Assembly (NCBI GenBank): GCA_021018815.1
Contig: JAITYX010000003.1
Span: 9,360,501 to 9,424,500, forward strand
Length of the DNA: 64,000 nt
Origin: Talinum fruticosum
Lineage: Eukaryota; Streptophyta; Magnoliopsida; Caryophyllales; Talinaceae
Direction of reading: 5' to 3'
The first letter of the stretch is position 1. Each line of letters opens with the position of its first letter. The position numbers and the translations under genes were made by a program. Below, one piece after another: positions 11,099 through 24,170 of the stretch. The notes beneath the pieces were generated by a model. It worked only from the letters and a program-made list of their open reading frames with translations. It ran no database searches and had not been told where the DNA came from.

Positions 11099-14000
11099 AT
11101 GAAAATTATTTGTTGGAATGTTCAAGGTTCTAAAAGGGACAAAATCATAAGTGAATTAAAGTACATTAAGAACTTACATCATCCTAATATTGTGTTTCTA
11201 ATTGAAATAATGGTTAATAAAATAAATGTAATAAATATCACTCGAAATTTTGGGTTTGACGATTACGAAATGAATCCATCAATTAATCACTCCGAAGAAT
11301 ATGGGCCTTATGCAATACATCTAATGTTATGGTTCATACCGTAGCAAATGATGACAAAGCTATCATTTTTATATTAAAGATAAAGCCACCAATAAGGAAT
11401 CTATTATTTCGGGGTCTACTAACCTACCCAAGAGCATGACAAACTGGCCTTTTGGGATGAACTTCCACTAGTGAATATAGTCTTTGATCTATTGTGGTGT
11501 ATAATAGGGGATTTTAATGAACTATCCCGTGCGGATGAAAAAAGGGTGGGACTATCCTCACTCTAGACAAAATGGTGTGTCTTAATAGATTAATGAACTC
11601 AATTAATGGCAGTAGTTTATCTCCGAATGTAGAATTTTAACTTGAAAAAATGCATTTGAGGCAATCTAATATATGAACAACTTCATAGAGTTATTGCTAG
11701 ACATGATTGGCTCATTTGCTATCCAGAAAATGTGATTAGCCATGGACCGTTCTCTTTTTCGGATCATTGCTATATCGTTCTAGACACTACCCCCAGTGTT
11801 ATCGGACCAAAGAACCGTAACTTTAGATTCCAACCCCATTGGACAAACTCACAAAAGGTGAAAGATATTGTTCATGATAACTGGAAAATATGATGTTAGA
11901 GGAAGTTCATTGCTTGAATTATGTGCGAATTAAAGAGAATAAAGAGTGAGCTTAAATAATGGAACAATATAACCAATCAAAATTTTAAAAGTCAAATTGA
12001 AAGGAATGTTGAAAGATTGTAGTATGTTGAAAATAGATTAATTGATGAGCCACAAAGCATTGGACTCAACCAATGGCTTTGCGGACTAACCAAACAATGT
12101 GAAAAATTGCTTCTATTCAACCAACGATACTTGGGTAGACACTCTAGAAAGCAATGGTTAACGGAAGGTGATAGGAACTCAAAGTATTTTCATACAAGTA
12201 TTACGTCAAGAAAAAAACAATGGCAATCACCTAGTTGAAAGATAATTCTTATGTATGGATTAACGATATGCTCACCATGTGCAATAACTTTGTTAGTGAT
12301 TACAAAAATCACTTTACGACTAATCCAAATCAAATAAAAGCACCGCCACTCATCCTCAACAAAATTGATGATAATAAAAAAGGAGGGAATTGACCTAAAA
12401 CTTCTTTATTGATGAAATTAAAGATGCGAGTCTTTCAAATAGATACCTTCAAAGCTCCAGGACCGGATGGTTTTGGACTAGGTTATTTTTGAAAATATTG
12501 GGATATTGTGGGTCATAATATTATTTCTCTGGTCAATTACTTCCATGAAAAGGAAAAATCCTAAAAAGATCACCACACATTGTCACATTAATTCCAAATT
12601 CGATGACCCTTTTTCGACGAATCATTTTAGATTGATTAGCCTTTGTAAACGATCTACAAAATTATTGCTAAAATACTAGTTAATCGAATCGGACCTTGCT
12701 TGAATTCTATTATCTCACCCTTTCAAAGTGCATTATGCCAGGAAGACAAATCCTCGATAATATACTACTTACTCAAGAGATAAAGAATAAGTTTAAACAA
12801 ACAAAAAGCAAAACAGACTTACGTTGCCCTTCGATTAGATATGGAAAAAGCATATGATAGAGTAGAATGGCATTTCCTCTTTGATTGCTTAACCAATATA
12901 AGTTCTCCGCCCAAATGGAATAATTGGATCAAGGAATGAATTTCCTGAATTTCCTATTCAATTCTTATTAACGACCAACCTTATGGTTTTGTTTAATCCA
13001 ACAAGAGGGCTTAGACAAGATGATTCTCTTTTCCCACATGTATTCCTCATCTATATGGATCTTTTATCAACCAAACTTATTCATGTTGGATCACTTAAAA
13101 AAACACGGTATTTGTTTCAAGATTAATGAAAGGGGAAATATCATCTCTGCCTTTTTTTGCCGATGATAGCCTGCTTTTCGCAAAGCAAAAGCCTAGACTA
13201 TATTCTTTCATAAATCATGGATGAATTTTTTGTTTGTTATGGTTAGTTGATAAACCTTCATAAATGAACAATGATTTTCTCCACTAATGTCGAAAGAAGG
13301 GATAAGGAAGTAGCTTCGCTATATTCCATATCCTCATTGTTGAATTACTTGGCAAATACTTAGCTTGTTCGGCCGCCCATGGTAAGGAAAATTCCATTAT
13401 TTTCCTCTATTTTAGATAAAGCCAAGAGTAATCTCATCTCTTGGAAAGCAAACAGACTTGTTCAAAGCAAAAAGAGTAGATCTAATACAGCCAAATCTAA
13501 AATCACTTCCACCCCATACGATGCAGTGTTTCAAACTCCTAAAGCACGAGCTCAATCACGCAATAAAATAAATAGGAATTTCTTCTAGAAAAATAATTAT
13601 AACAAAGGAATTCCCATGAACCAAATCTATCAATATAAATGCAAAGGTGGGCTAAGGCTATGAAAATTGAAGATATTAATATTGCCTTTCAATGTAAACT
13701 TATCTAAAACTATTTAAATAACTAAACAACTTGTGGGTCCAGAACATGAAAGCGAAGTATAGAGGATAATGCAAATTGTTCTCAAAACCCCTAAAAAATG
13801 GGGACTCTTGGGTTTGGGAAACATTTTCTACATGCTACTCTACCTTTTGTAAAGGGATGTGCTGGAAAATTGGTTTGTCTTTTGGATTGATATTTGATTT
13901 CATAACCAGAATCTCTTACAGATTACGGGTTATGATCAGTAATTGCTTAACTTACAAACCAAGGTTAGTGATTTTATCAATAAGGATTACGAATAGGATA

Positions 14001-15105
14001 TCCCTTGGTATAGACTTTTACTATCGGATGATATTATAGGTCTCATCACTAGTATATAGCTGCCAATGTTTACCAAACCAAATGAGACTTGTTGGGGACT
14101 CTTAGGGAATAGGTTGTTTATAACAAAGTCGGCCACTAAGCTTGCATAGAATGAACAAAGGCATGATATCTAGGAAGGTAATTGGATATGGAAAACAAAT
14201 GTCCCATCCAAGATTAAAATTTTCCTCTACAATTTTTCCTTGGTGGAATCCCCCTTAGAAGGACTCTTCCTCACAGAGGCATCCAACTAAATATGCTCAG
14301 TAAAATTTTCCATTTGGATGATAGAAACAAATGGACACCTCTTTTTAATTTCTCACGGGCACCTCAAGTGTGGCCTTTAGCAAAAGGCCACTGTTGGCTT
14401 CACCACATGAATTTCCTCACTCCTCACACCGACGGAAAAACATCCTCCAAAGCGAGTGCACACATCCCTCCAACTAGGTTAAGTTCAATGAGTTATATTC
14501 CTTTTATGGAGTATTTGGAAGGAAAGGAATACGTTGATTTTCAAAGAGGAAGAATTCATCATATCGGAGAATTTATCAAGGCGAAGAGAGCAAGCCGTAG
14601 AGTGAAAATCAAGACAGAGTTGTAGGCGAGACAACAACTAGATAGCAAACTCATCTAGTGAAATGGAATAGACACTGCAAATTATTACATCAAGCTCAAT
14701 TTTGATGGATCTCTAAGCAATGGTAATGGTACCATGTGATTTTTATTAAGAGATGAGAATGGCAGTCTCCTCGCAACAGGAGCGACATATTGAGGACACA
14801 CATCCATCTTGTTAGCGGAACACAGTATCCTCGAATTGGTGTTCAAGTAGTAATTAGAGCAAATATCCAAAGAATCCATATTGAAGGCAACAATAAAGTC
14901 ATCATTGAAGGCATCAAAGGAAAGTATAAAATCCCATGGCAATTTGACTACGTCATTAAGGATATCATGCAAATGTTAACAAAGTTTGGTCATTACGAGC
15001 ACCAATCACATATTCCAAAAAGCAAATAGTGCGAGTACATTGGTTGGTATACTATGGACATTCTATTCTCACTCCAATCATTTGGGGATATTGCCCCTCC
15101 CCTCT
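11099..15105 (+). pseudogene. LINE ORF2 relic: endonuclease, reverse transcriptase, zf-RVT, RNase H
   Basis: ORF2 makes the nicking endonuclease and RT for target-primed reverse transcription. It starts at ATG 11099 (MKIICWNVQGSKRDKI), the standard plant L1 start. In order, in broken frames: endonuclease (CIIGDFNELSRADEK near 11500; ARHDWLICYPENV and SFSDHCYI near 11700-11780, keeping the SDH motif); RT with FKAPGPDGF near 12450, RQILDNILLTQEI near 12740, DMEKAYDRVEWHFLF near 12840, RGLRQDDSLFP near 13000 and the active-site FFADDSLLFAKQ near 13155; zf-RVT (WIWKTNVPSKIKIFL near 14190); and RNase H (KLNFDGSLSNGNGTM near 14700). Many stops and shifts make it inactive. Element B cuts it near the C-terminus; the end resumes at 24064. 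Confidence 0.88.
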
Positions 15106-17920
15106 CGTAACAGCCCAAAACACCCCTATTAGTATTACATTTCCAGAGTTCCTTGCGGGAACTCCAAAGGCTCTATCGGTGTCAATTCGGCCCTCTAAAT
15201 TCAAGTTAGAGGTAATAAAGGTGGTTTTCCAAAAGAATTGAGATTTTCTAAAAATTTTGGCGGAGTTACTGTTTGTAATGTGGACTATCCCATATGCTTA
15301 AAGCCTTAAAACCCTGCACAAAACCACAATATAACTCAACAAGCCACACGCTTGGAGTATACAACTCAACGGCCACACGCTAGAGTCCAGCCAACCATGC
15401 GATAAAACTTAAAACAATCTAAATGGTTTATTATACATCTGGTACAACTATATCAACTAAATTACAAACTACAATGCTTGAGGAATATAAAAATGCATAT
15501 TCTTGACTCGAATCACTCAACACGCAGCAACAACAATCGGCGGAGTCCGAAATATGCTAAGTGTAGATCGTACCTTCCGAAAGGGTACCTGCAACACTAG
15601 AGAGGGAAAAGGGGAAATTTGTGGGGGTGAGCAATAAACCACGGGCTCACCGAGTCTTATACCCTTAAAATGGAAATTCTTTACGCATTCTACTCATAAT
15701 AATGAAATCGGTGAAAACATAATAACATCATACAAATCTAGATCCTTTCAATTAAATCTCTTACAATGTAAAGATCATAGCTCTTCAATCATATAAAAGT
15801 ACAGGATCACATTCATGCACAATTCTTTTGGGACTCGAATCAACTTTCCGGGCCTTCAGAGGATTCGAACTAGCACTTCTTTAATTTCTAAGGCCGCGAC
15901 CCCGAACAAAAGGCTCCGGGACCTATCTTCGGGAAGTTTCGGATCGGGCATCCCGCCACCGCAGGACCCTTGTTAGAACCCTTCCCTCGAAGTTTCGGTC
16001 GGGCGTCCCCGGTTTGAACCCTTCGGTATGCTAAACGATCCGTAGCCGGTTGATTCCAAACAATTTGCACATAACAATTCCTCGCATTCACTTCAATAGC
16101 TTTCTCAAATCGATTTAACATCAAGGAAAGCATGACACCGCGTGTCACCCTTATATATTCACTTTCTCAAATCCGATTCACTTTCTCAAATAAGTTTTGC
16201 TTCTTTGAAACATATTCACGTTTGCAAGGTAGTTCTCAAGAAATTGTATTCAAGAATTATTCACATAAAATACAAAACTCCTTTCAAAATTACTTTTGAA
16301 CATCACGTAAAGCAATCACTTAACACGAATAGCCACCATTCAATGGAAGCGAGTCGTTCTCGGTTCTTTTTCAACTATGTCCTTCTCAATCCTTCAATTT
16401 AGTACGATTAATACCATTTTCCGAGCCACAATAACCATAAGCGGACACCACTTAATTCAATCTCTCAGCTCCTCACAATTCTCTGTCTTTACTTCAATTC
16501 CTCATTCCATGTCTCTACCTTGTGAATCCACTTCTTTTGCTCACGTCTCAACTTCTCACAACTCCTTATCTTTACTTCAATTCCTCATTCTAGGTCTCTA
16601 CATTATAAATTAACTTCCTTTGTTCATACTCAGCCATATGACTCCTAATCTCACTTTATCACTTAAGTTCCTCTTGCTAGGCTCATCTTCCAACTTAATT
16701 TCATCTCGAAAACTTAGATACATTCTAAACACAACTTAACCTTATGATTCTCGGCTTGGGATTTCCTCGCTTCAAATTCCCATTTTACATCTCTACCTTA
16801 TTAATCAACTCTTGCTCGCCCATACTCGATCATATAACTCTTGACTATCTTTCATCACTCAAATTCCGCTAGCTTCGCTTACCTTTAAGTTTAATTCAAT
16901 CTCACGTACTCGGATACATTTCCAACTCAATTTACCCCGACAACCGCTTTCTACTCCCCTACCTCAATTGTGCATTAGTTAAGATGAACTCCTACTTTCC
17001 TTTTTACCCCAAAGCTCCAGTTCGAAATCTAATTACTGGGAATCCAGCTTATTAAATTCAGGAAATCACAAATGATTCAACTATAATCTTAACCGATTTA
17101 CCCATAACCTCAGCAACTAAAATTGTACATACTCCATCGTTACTAACTAAACTCCCGATAGCACCCATAAGACTTTAACAATCTCAATCAAATTCTTTCA
17201 TATTCCACTTTAACCCTAACAATTCCCTAACTTCATTCTAACTTCTTAATTCAATCTTAAACAACTACTGAGTCCGTTTCCACGGTACGGATACTCCAAA
17301 TTCACGACAAGTTCAATATTCACAGACAAACATTCAATATTCACAATAAATCCATTTGGGTTTCAAAATTACTATTAGTTTAGAGTATAAGACTACCCAC
17401 CTCAAATCCTCGGGTTTGGAATTGATTCAATTGCTTGCTGTCCGTGTTACGCGTTCGGTTTCGGGGATTGTCGCTTCCTCTTGCTTCTTGTTCGGCGCTT
17501 CTTACTCCCTCTGCTCCCCACGCCCTCTGTCTCTCGCTCCGGGTCCTTCTTCCACCTTTCGTTCCGTCCCAGCCCCTCACTCCTTTCTTCGCTCACCGGT
17601 CGGTGCCCTCGGTCCCTCGCGCCTTGCTTTTCTCCTCTCGCTCTGTTTCGGGTTCGGTCTTCTCACTTCCTTTGCTCGGTGGCCGCGGTGTTCTCGCCGT
17701 TCGGGCGGCCACCGACCCCTTGCTAGCTCTCACGCTAGTACCCTTTCTCTCTCTCTGCTTCTCTCGCTCGCTGTGTTTTGCCCTCGCCCGACCTCCCTTC
17801 TCTCGTTTTCTTCTATTCTGGTTCTGCTCCCTCTTTCCTTTTCCTTCGCCCGCCGCCTCTCCTCGGGGTTGTCGTGCCCATCGATTGCCCGTTTCCGGTG
17901 TTCCTCTCACTCCCGCTTGT

Positions 17921-17989
<69 letters not shown>

Positions 17990-18471
17990 GCATTATTCTC
18001 CCTCGCCTCTCCTTTTCCTTCCTCTCGCTCGGGCCTCCGAGTCTTCCTTCTCTACTTCCCCCTCTCTCCACCACCTAATTGGGTTTGTGTCTCACTATTA
18101 TTGGACCCCCAATTTGGTTTCTATCTCATTTCTTCACTTAAGCCATCTCCACTTAAACCAAAACCCACCTCCTCATTTCCTTTTCCCCTTTTTGTTAAGT
18201 AAAATACGAGTGTGTTCAAATAATAGCTATCGGGCCCACTCTACCAAGTCTAACTCGGGTTTTTGTTTAGCTACTCCGAGCAAAAATTCGGAGAAAGGAA
18301 TTAATAAGTGCTACGATTTATAGTTACGCGAACTAATAATAATTCGCTCAAATAAATTTACGAATATCTAACCACGTATATAACTTGGTCATTCGAGCTA
18401 CTCTATTTAATTAAGGCCAAATAAATAATTTAACTCATATAACTATCTAACCCAAAATTACAAGTCTTACA
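15106..18471 (-). repeat. Element B 3' LTR (minus orientation)
   Basis: On the + strand it begins cgtaacagccc (TG decayed) and ends gtcttaca. It contains a GC-rich C/T island (17430-18100) with a perfect (CT)n run. In the element's own sense strand this is a G/A-rich leader. Confidence 0.85.
17925..17986. repeat. (CT)n microsatellite in the LTR island
   Basis: About 30 CT units. The matching place in the other LTR (23554-23579) has only about 12, so the tract has changed length since insertion. The long Ser/Leu repeats in frames here are translations of the microsatellite, not a protein. Confidence 0.95.
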
Positions 18472-20708
18472 TTTCTTCCTCGCTTAAAAGAATTTCGTCC
18501 CCGAAATTCGGAACAAATAGGTAGTACCCGTGAAAAGAGGAAGATATAGGCATATATGCATAGAGCATACTCGTACACTCAATACGGAAGGAAACTTAAT
18601 TAGGCAGCCACAATTAACGGAATCTCTAGGGAATCTCTATTGGTTAATGAGTTCCAGACTCTCCTCTCTACCATCATTTTAGTACGTCCGCTCTCTTAAT
18701 TACAAAGCGCTAAGGAGCAAATCGCACTAGAAAAGAGCAAATAGTTGGCTTGGAACGATCTCCCACCCACTACTTACGCAATCCACAATATCTCGGCACA
18801 CATCTAGTTCAATATTTCACACCACTCTCTAGCTTCTTATCCTCCACAAACTAGGCAGGCTCTATGGCCAAGCTAGTCCGATGGGCTAATTCAACGAATT
18901 ATCTAGGTGCATCACTAGTCAAACGGTAAGAATGACACACATACTAGGCAAGTAATATCGCAAAAGGAAGTAGATAGAGCTCGAAGGCATAATCAAAATG
19001 TCGGAATTGAAACCCAGTCAGAATTTAGAGGCAACCAAATTATGTGCGATCATATCTAGCACAATACGAACCTTGAACAACTCATGATAACTACAATAGG
19101 TACTAGGGAGTACACATGTTATCCTTTCACCTCTATGGGAATTAAGATCAACCTACGACCCTTATGCGAAACTTCGGGTATCTCGCTTCCAAGTAACTTA
19201 TAGTCACTCCCATGAGCACTAATAAACCCAATGAACTCCAAATGAAGTATGGGAGTGATAGAACAACTTCTACACTTCCTTCGTAAATGAGGCATTCCAC
19301 CTACAAGATTGTTATCAATGACCCAGTTTTATAAAGACCCCAAGGAACTACTTCCAAACGATTTATGACGTTTAAATTACTCACAAGGAATTGCCATATA
19401 TAAACTTAAAGTGGTGGAGGACGTGATTCCAACATTCATCAATCAGCCCTTTCTTAACGAGATAGTTAAGTGAAAGGAACTCAAAATGGTGGGAAGCAAA
19501 ACCTTCAATGTAATTCACTTAGCTCCTTTTAGCCTCATGCTCGGCTTATTTTAGACCTTTCTTACAAGTTTCTCAAATTGGAACTCACGAGACAAATTTC
19601 CATAGTCATTGCATCCTATGTCCGGTCGACCCAAAACTTAGATGGAATAGAGAAAAATCCCCAATTCAACTATTTCTCCAAAATAACTCCCAAATGTACC
19701 CAAAAGATACCTTCCAACACATCCTAACCAACTCTGCACTTTAAGCAAACTACCAAGTTTGACATTCTCGATTATGGAATCAAATATTATTACCAAGGAA
19801 ATCCAATTCCACCAATGATACAACGAACCTTTCACGTTGTATTTTCCATTAATTTTCCTCTCCATAGCCTCTAATTCTCATTTATAACCTCCAAAAGTAC
19901 CCACCTATGAGTATTTCCGCAAATATATGCAAGTATTCCTCGAGTACTCTAGGGGTGCTCAGCCCTATCCTATTCAACAATGTTACACTTCAACTCATTC
20001 CTTAGTGACAACTCCAAAAGGAAGCCTCTATACCTAAATTAACAAACCGAATCGGAGTCTCCCATGAATGCTTCACTTAGGCTAGGGTATCGTATGTCTT
20101 TTCTTTTCCCGTCTAAGATCAAATATGCATTCTCTAAACTCCTTAGAAATAATTATATAAACGACCAACACATAATTGAATACTCATATGCTTCTTAGAG
20201 GTAGAGTTCCTAAGTCAACTAATGATTCGAAGTCACACCACAAAATCAATGCATACGTAAAGGGAATAAAAATTCAGCCACACCTAGCCACATACTTAGC
20301 ACACATAAATCGCTCACACAAATAAGCACATAAGTTCACGATTCGGATCACTGAACTCATCCTCTAGATAATCACATAAGTAATCAATTCAATGAAATCC
20401 TAAAGATAGAGGTTTCTAATTCAGGACTCAACAAAACCAACGAGTAATGGACTCGAAAATAAGATTTCAGCCACACTTAACTCACATAATTAGCACATAC
20501 AAGTCACTCACACATCACCTTAATGGGCGGTTTACAATCAACTAATTTGACTAAGTCAACTAGGTAATCACTTATAAGTCGGAGGTTGAACTTAAGGGCA
20601 CACATATGTCGGCCACAAACAAAGCACATAATCACATAAAAAGGATCCTAGACGGCGATATGTAATGCAAACTTAAGGTCACCAAAATCAATGCTCCGAT
20701 ACCATTTT
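18472..20708 (-). other. Element B interior: PPT, non-coding body, PBS
   Basis: Minus-strand order: PBS at 20692-20704 (complement of tgctccgatacca), 2.2 kb of A/T-rich sequence without a gag or pol motif, and a purine tract at 18472-18490. Two diverged stretches share a motif of the type tgtgctaa.tatgtg...aagtgtggctgaa on the minus strand (near 20480 and 20290), hinting at an internal duplication. The 75-codon frame at 19638-19865 matches nothing I know. Confidence 0.7.
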
Positions 20709-23700
20709 TGTAACACCCCAAAACATCCCTTAGGAGTATTACATCTCAAGAGTTCCTTGCAGGAACTCCAAAGGCTCTATCAGTGTCGGTTCGACCCTCT
20801 AAATTCAAGTTAGATGTAATAAAGGTGGTTTTCCAAAAGAATTGAGATTTCCTAAAAATTTCGGCAGAGTTCTGTTTCTAATGTGGACTAGCCCATAGGC
20901 TTAAAGCCTTAAAACCCTACATAAAACCACAATATAACTCAATGAGCCACACGCTCGGAGTATACAACTCAACAACCACACGCCGGAATCCAACCAATCA
21001 CACGATAAAACTTAAAACAATCTAAATGGTTTATTATACATCCGGTACAACTATATCAACTAAATTACAAACTACAATGCTCGAGGAATATAAGAAATGC
21101 ATATTCTTGACTCAAATCACTCAACACGCAGCAACAATGAATCGGCGGAGTCCGAAATATGCTAAGTGTAGATCGTACCTTCTAAAAGTGTACCTGCAAC
21201 ACTAAGGAGGGAAAAGTGGGAAATTTGTGGGGGTGAGCAATAAACCACGGGCTCACCAGAGACTTATACCCTTAAAATGGAAATTCTTTAAGCATTCTAC
21301 TCATAATAATGAAATCGGTGAAAACATAATAACATCATACAAATCTAGATCCTTTCAATGAAATCTCTTGCAATGTAAAGATCATAGCTCTTCAATCATA
21401 TAAAAGCACGGGATCACATTCATGCACAATTCTTTTGGGATTGAATCAACTTTCTGGGCCTTCGGACGATTCGAACTAGCACTTCTTTAATTTCTAGGGC
21501 CGCGACCCTAAACAAAAGGCTCCCGGGACCTATCTTCGGAAGTCTCGGATCGGGCACCCTGCCACCGTAGGACCCTTGTTAGAACCCTTCCCTCGAAGTT
21601 TCTAGCTGGACGTCCCCTAGTTCGAACCCTTTGGTACGCTAAACAATCCGTAGCCAGTCGATTCAAAACAATTTGCACATAATCATTCATCACATTCACT
21701 TCAATAGCTTTCTCAAATCGATTTAACATCAAGGAAGGTATGACACCACGTGTCACCCTTATAAATTCACTTTCTCAAATCCGATTCACTTTCTTAAATC
21801 CGATTCACTTTCTCAAATAAGTTTTGCTTCTTTAAAAAATATTCACGTTTGCAAGGCAGTTCTCAAGAAATTGCATTCAAGAATCATTCGCGTAAAATAT
21901 AAAACTCCTTTCAAAATTACTTTTAAACATCACGTAAAGCAATCACTTAACACGAATAGCCACCATTTAATAGAAGCGATCGTTCTCGACTCTTTTTCAA
22001 CTATGCCCTTCTCAATCTGTCAATTTAGTACGATTGATTCCATTTTCTGAGCCACAATAACCACAAGCGGACACCACCTAATTCAACGTCTAATTCTCAC
22101 AATTCTCTGTCTTTACTTCAATTCCTCATTCCATGTCTCTACCTTGTGAATCCACTTCGTTTGCTCACGTCCCAACTTCTCACAACTCCCTGTCTTTACT
22201 TAAATTCCTCATTCTACGTCTCTACTTTATAAATTAACTTCCTTTGCTCATGCTCAGCCCTATGACTCCTAATCTCACTTTATCACTTAAGTTCCTCTTG
22301 CTAGGCTCATCTTCCAACTTAATTTCATCTCGAAAACTTAGATACATTCTAAACTCAACTTAACCTTACGATTCTTAGCTCAAGCATTTCCCCGCCTCAA
22401 ATTCCCATTTTACATCTCTACCTTATTAATCAACTCTTGCTCGCCCATACTCGATCATATAATTCTTGACTACCTTTCATAACTCAAATTTTGCTAGCTT
22501 CGCTTACCTTCAAGTTTAATTCAATCTCACGGACTCGGATACATCTCCAAGTTAATTTACCCCGACAACCGCTTTCTACTCCTCTACCTCAATTGTGCAT
22601 TAGTCAAGATGAACTCCTACTTTCCTTTTGACCCCCAAAGATTCGGTTCCAAATCTAATTACTGGGAATCCAGCTTAGTAAATTCAGGAAATCACAAATG
22701 ATTCAACTATAACCTTAACTCGATTCACCCATAACCTCACCAACTGAAAATGTACATACTCCATCGTTACTAATCAAACTCCCGATAGCACCCATAAGAC
22801 ATTAACAATCTCAATCAGATTCTTTCATATTCCAATTTAGCCCTAACAATTCCCTAACTCCATTCTAACTTCTTAATTCAATCTTAAACAACTATTGAGT
22901 CCGTTCCACGGTACAAATACTCCAAATTCACAACAAGTTCAATATTCACAACGAAACATTCAATATTCACAATAAATCCATTTGGGATTCGAAATTACCA
23001 GTAGCTTAGACTATAAGACTACCCACCTCGAATCCTCGAGTTTGGAATTGATTCAATTGCTTGTTGTCCGTGTTCTGCATTCGGTTTCGGGGACTCTCGC
23101 TTCCTCTTGCTTCCGGTTTAGTGCTTCTTGCTCCCTCTCGCTCCCCGCGCTCTCTATCTCTCGCTCTAGGTCCTTCTTCCACCTTTCATTCTGTCTTGGC
23201 CCTTCACTCCTTTCTTCGCCGACCTCGGTCCCTCGTGCCTTTCTTTTCTCCTCTCGCTCTGTTTCGGTCCGGTCTTCTCCCTTCCTTTGCTCACTGGTCG
23301 CGGCGTTCTCACTGTTCGAGCGGCCACCGACCCCTTGCTAGCTCTCACGCTAGCACCCTCTCTCTCTCTCGCTTCTCTCGCTCGCTGTGTTTTGCCCTCG
23401 CCCGACCTCCCTTCTCTCGTTTTCCCTCGTTGCAGTTCTCGCTCCTTCTTTCTTTCGCTCCCTCTTTCCTTTTCCTTCGTTCACCACCCGTCCTCGGGGC
23501 TACCGTGCCCATGAGTTGCCGGTTTCCAGTGTTCCTCTCGCTCCCACTTGCTCTCCCTCTCTCTCTCTCTCTCTCTCTCGTTCGTGTTGTTCTCCCTCGC
23601 CTCTCCTTTTCCTTCCTCGACTCGGCCCTCCGAGTCTTCCTTCTCTCGCTTCCCCTCTCTCCACCGCCTAATTGGGTTAGTGTCTCATTATTATTGGACC

Positions 23701-24063
23701 CCCAATTTGGTTTCTATCTCATTTCTTCACTTAAGCCATCTCCAGTTAAACTAAAACCCATCTCCTCATTTCCTTTTCCCCCTTTTGTTAAGTAAAATAG
23801 GATTGGTTCAAATAATAGCTACCGGGCCCACTCTATTAAGTCTAACTCTGGTTTTTGTTTAGCTACTTCGAGCAAAAATTCGGAGAAAGGAATTAATACG
23901 TGCTACGATTTATAGTTACGCGAACTAATAATAATTCGCTTAAATAAATTTACGAATATCTAACCACGTATATAATTTGGTCATTCGACCTACTCTATTT
24001 AATTAAGGCCAAAGAATTAATTTAACTCATATAACTATCTAACCCAAAATTACGGGTCTTACA
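20709..24063 (-). repeat. Element B 5' LTR (minus orientation)
   Basis: Begins tgtaacacccc and ends gggtcttaca on the + strand, so TG...CA is intact. It is nearly collinear with 15106-18471 and includes the GC-rich island at 23060-23690. Confidence 0.88.
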
Positions 24064-24170
24064 CCTTCTCTCCGGAGTATCCTAACAAACGATAATTTCG
24101 GTAAAACTCTTACGAGAAAGGCTGTCTAAATTTTTCTAATTCTTATTATTTACCTATTGGAAAAAAAAGA
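24064..24170 (+). pseudogene. LINE ORF2 C-terminal end after element B
   Basis: The first 66 bases read PSLRSILTNDNFGKTLTRKA V then stop. This is the usual ending of plant LINE ORF2 after the RNase H domain (PP.LR..L..D.....P..R). It joins to the ...LGILPLPS segment just before 15106, so element B lies between two parts of one gene. A short A-rich run (gaaaaaaaag near 24160) may be the remnant of the LINE poly(A) end. Confidence 0.7.

Larger units (their letters stand above)
15106..24063 (-). mobile_element. Element B: LARD-type Ty3/gypsy derivative, minus strand
   Basis: LTR pair 15106-18471 and 20709-24063 (3366 and 3355 bp) around a 2.2-kb interior with no recognisable coding sequence. 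Orientation is minus. The PBS (tggtatcggagca on the minus strand) lies next to the 20709 LTR. The polypurine-like tract (ttttaagcgaggaagaa, preceded by ttcggggacgaaattc, on the minus strand) lies next to the 18471 LTR. Flanks ccctc/cctct and ccttc give an imperfect 5-bp target duplication; the first LTR base is ambiguous by one position. Long LTRs, iMet primer and absence of genes fit a large retrotransposon derivative. It is inserted in LINE ORF2. Confidence 0.85.

Noticed and set aside
17356..18323. Open frames of 105-255 codons in the element B LTR (Ser/Leu-rich), likewise at 23061-23795, 51293-51922 and 59521-59940.
   Set aside because: They cover C/T-rich islands and microsatellites inside LTRs and change composition with frame, so they reflect base bias.
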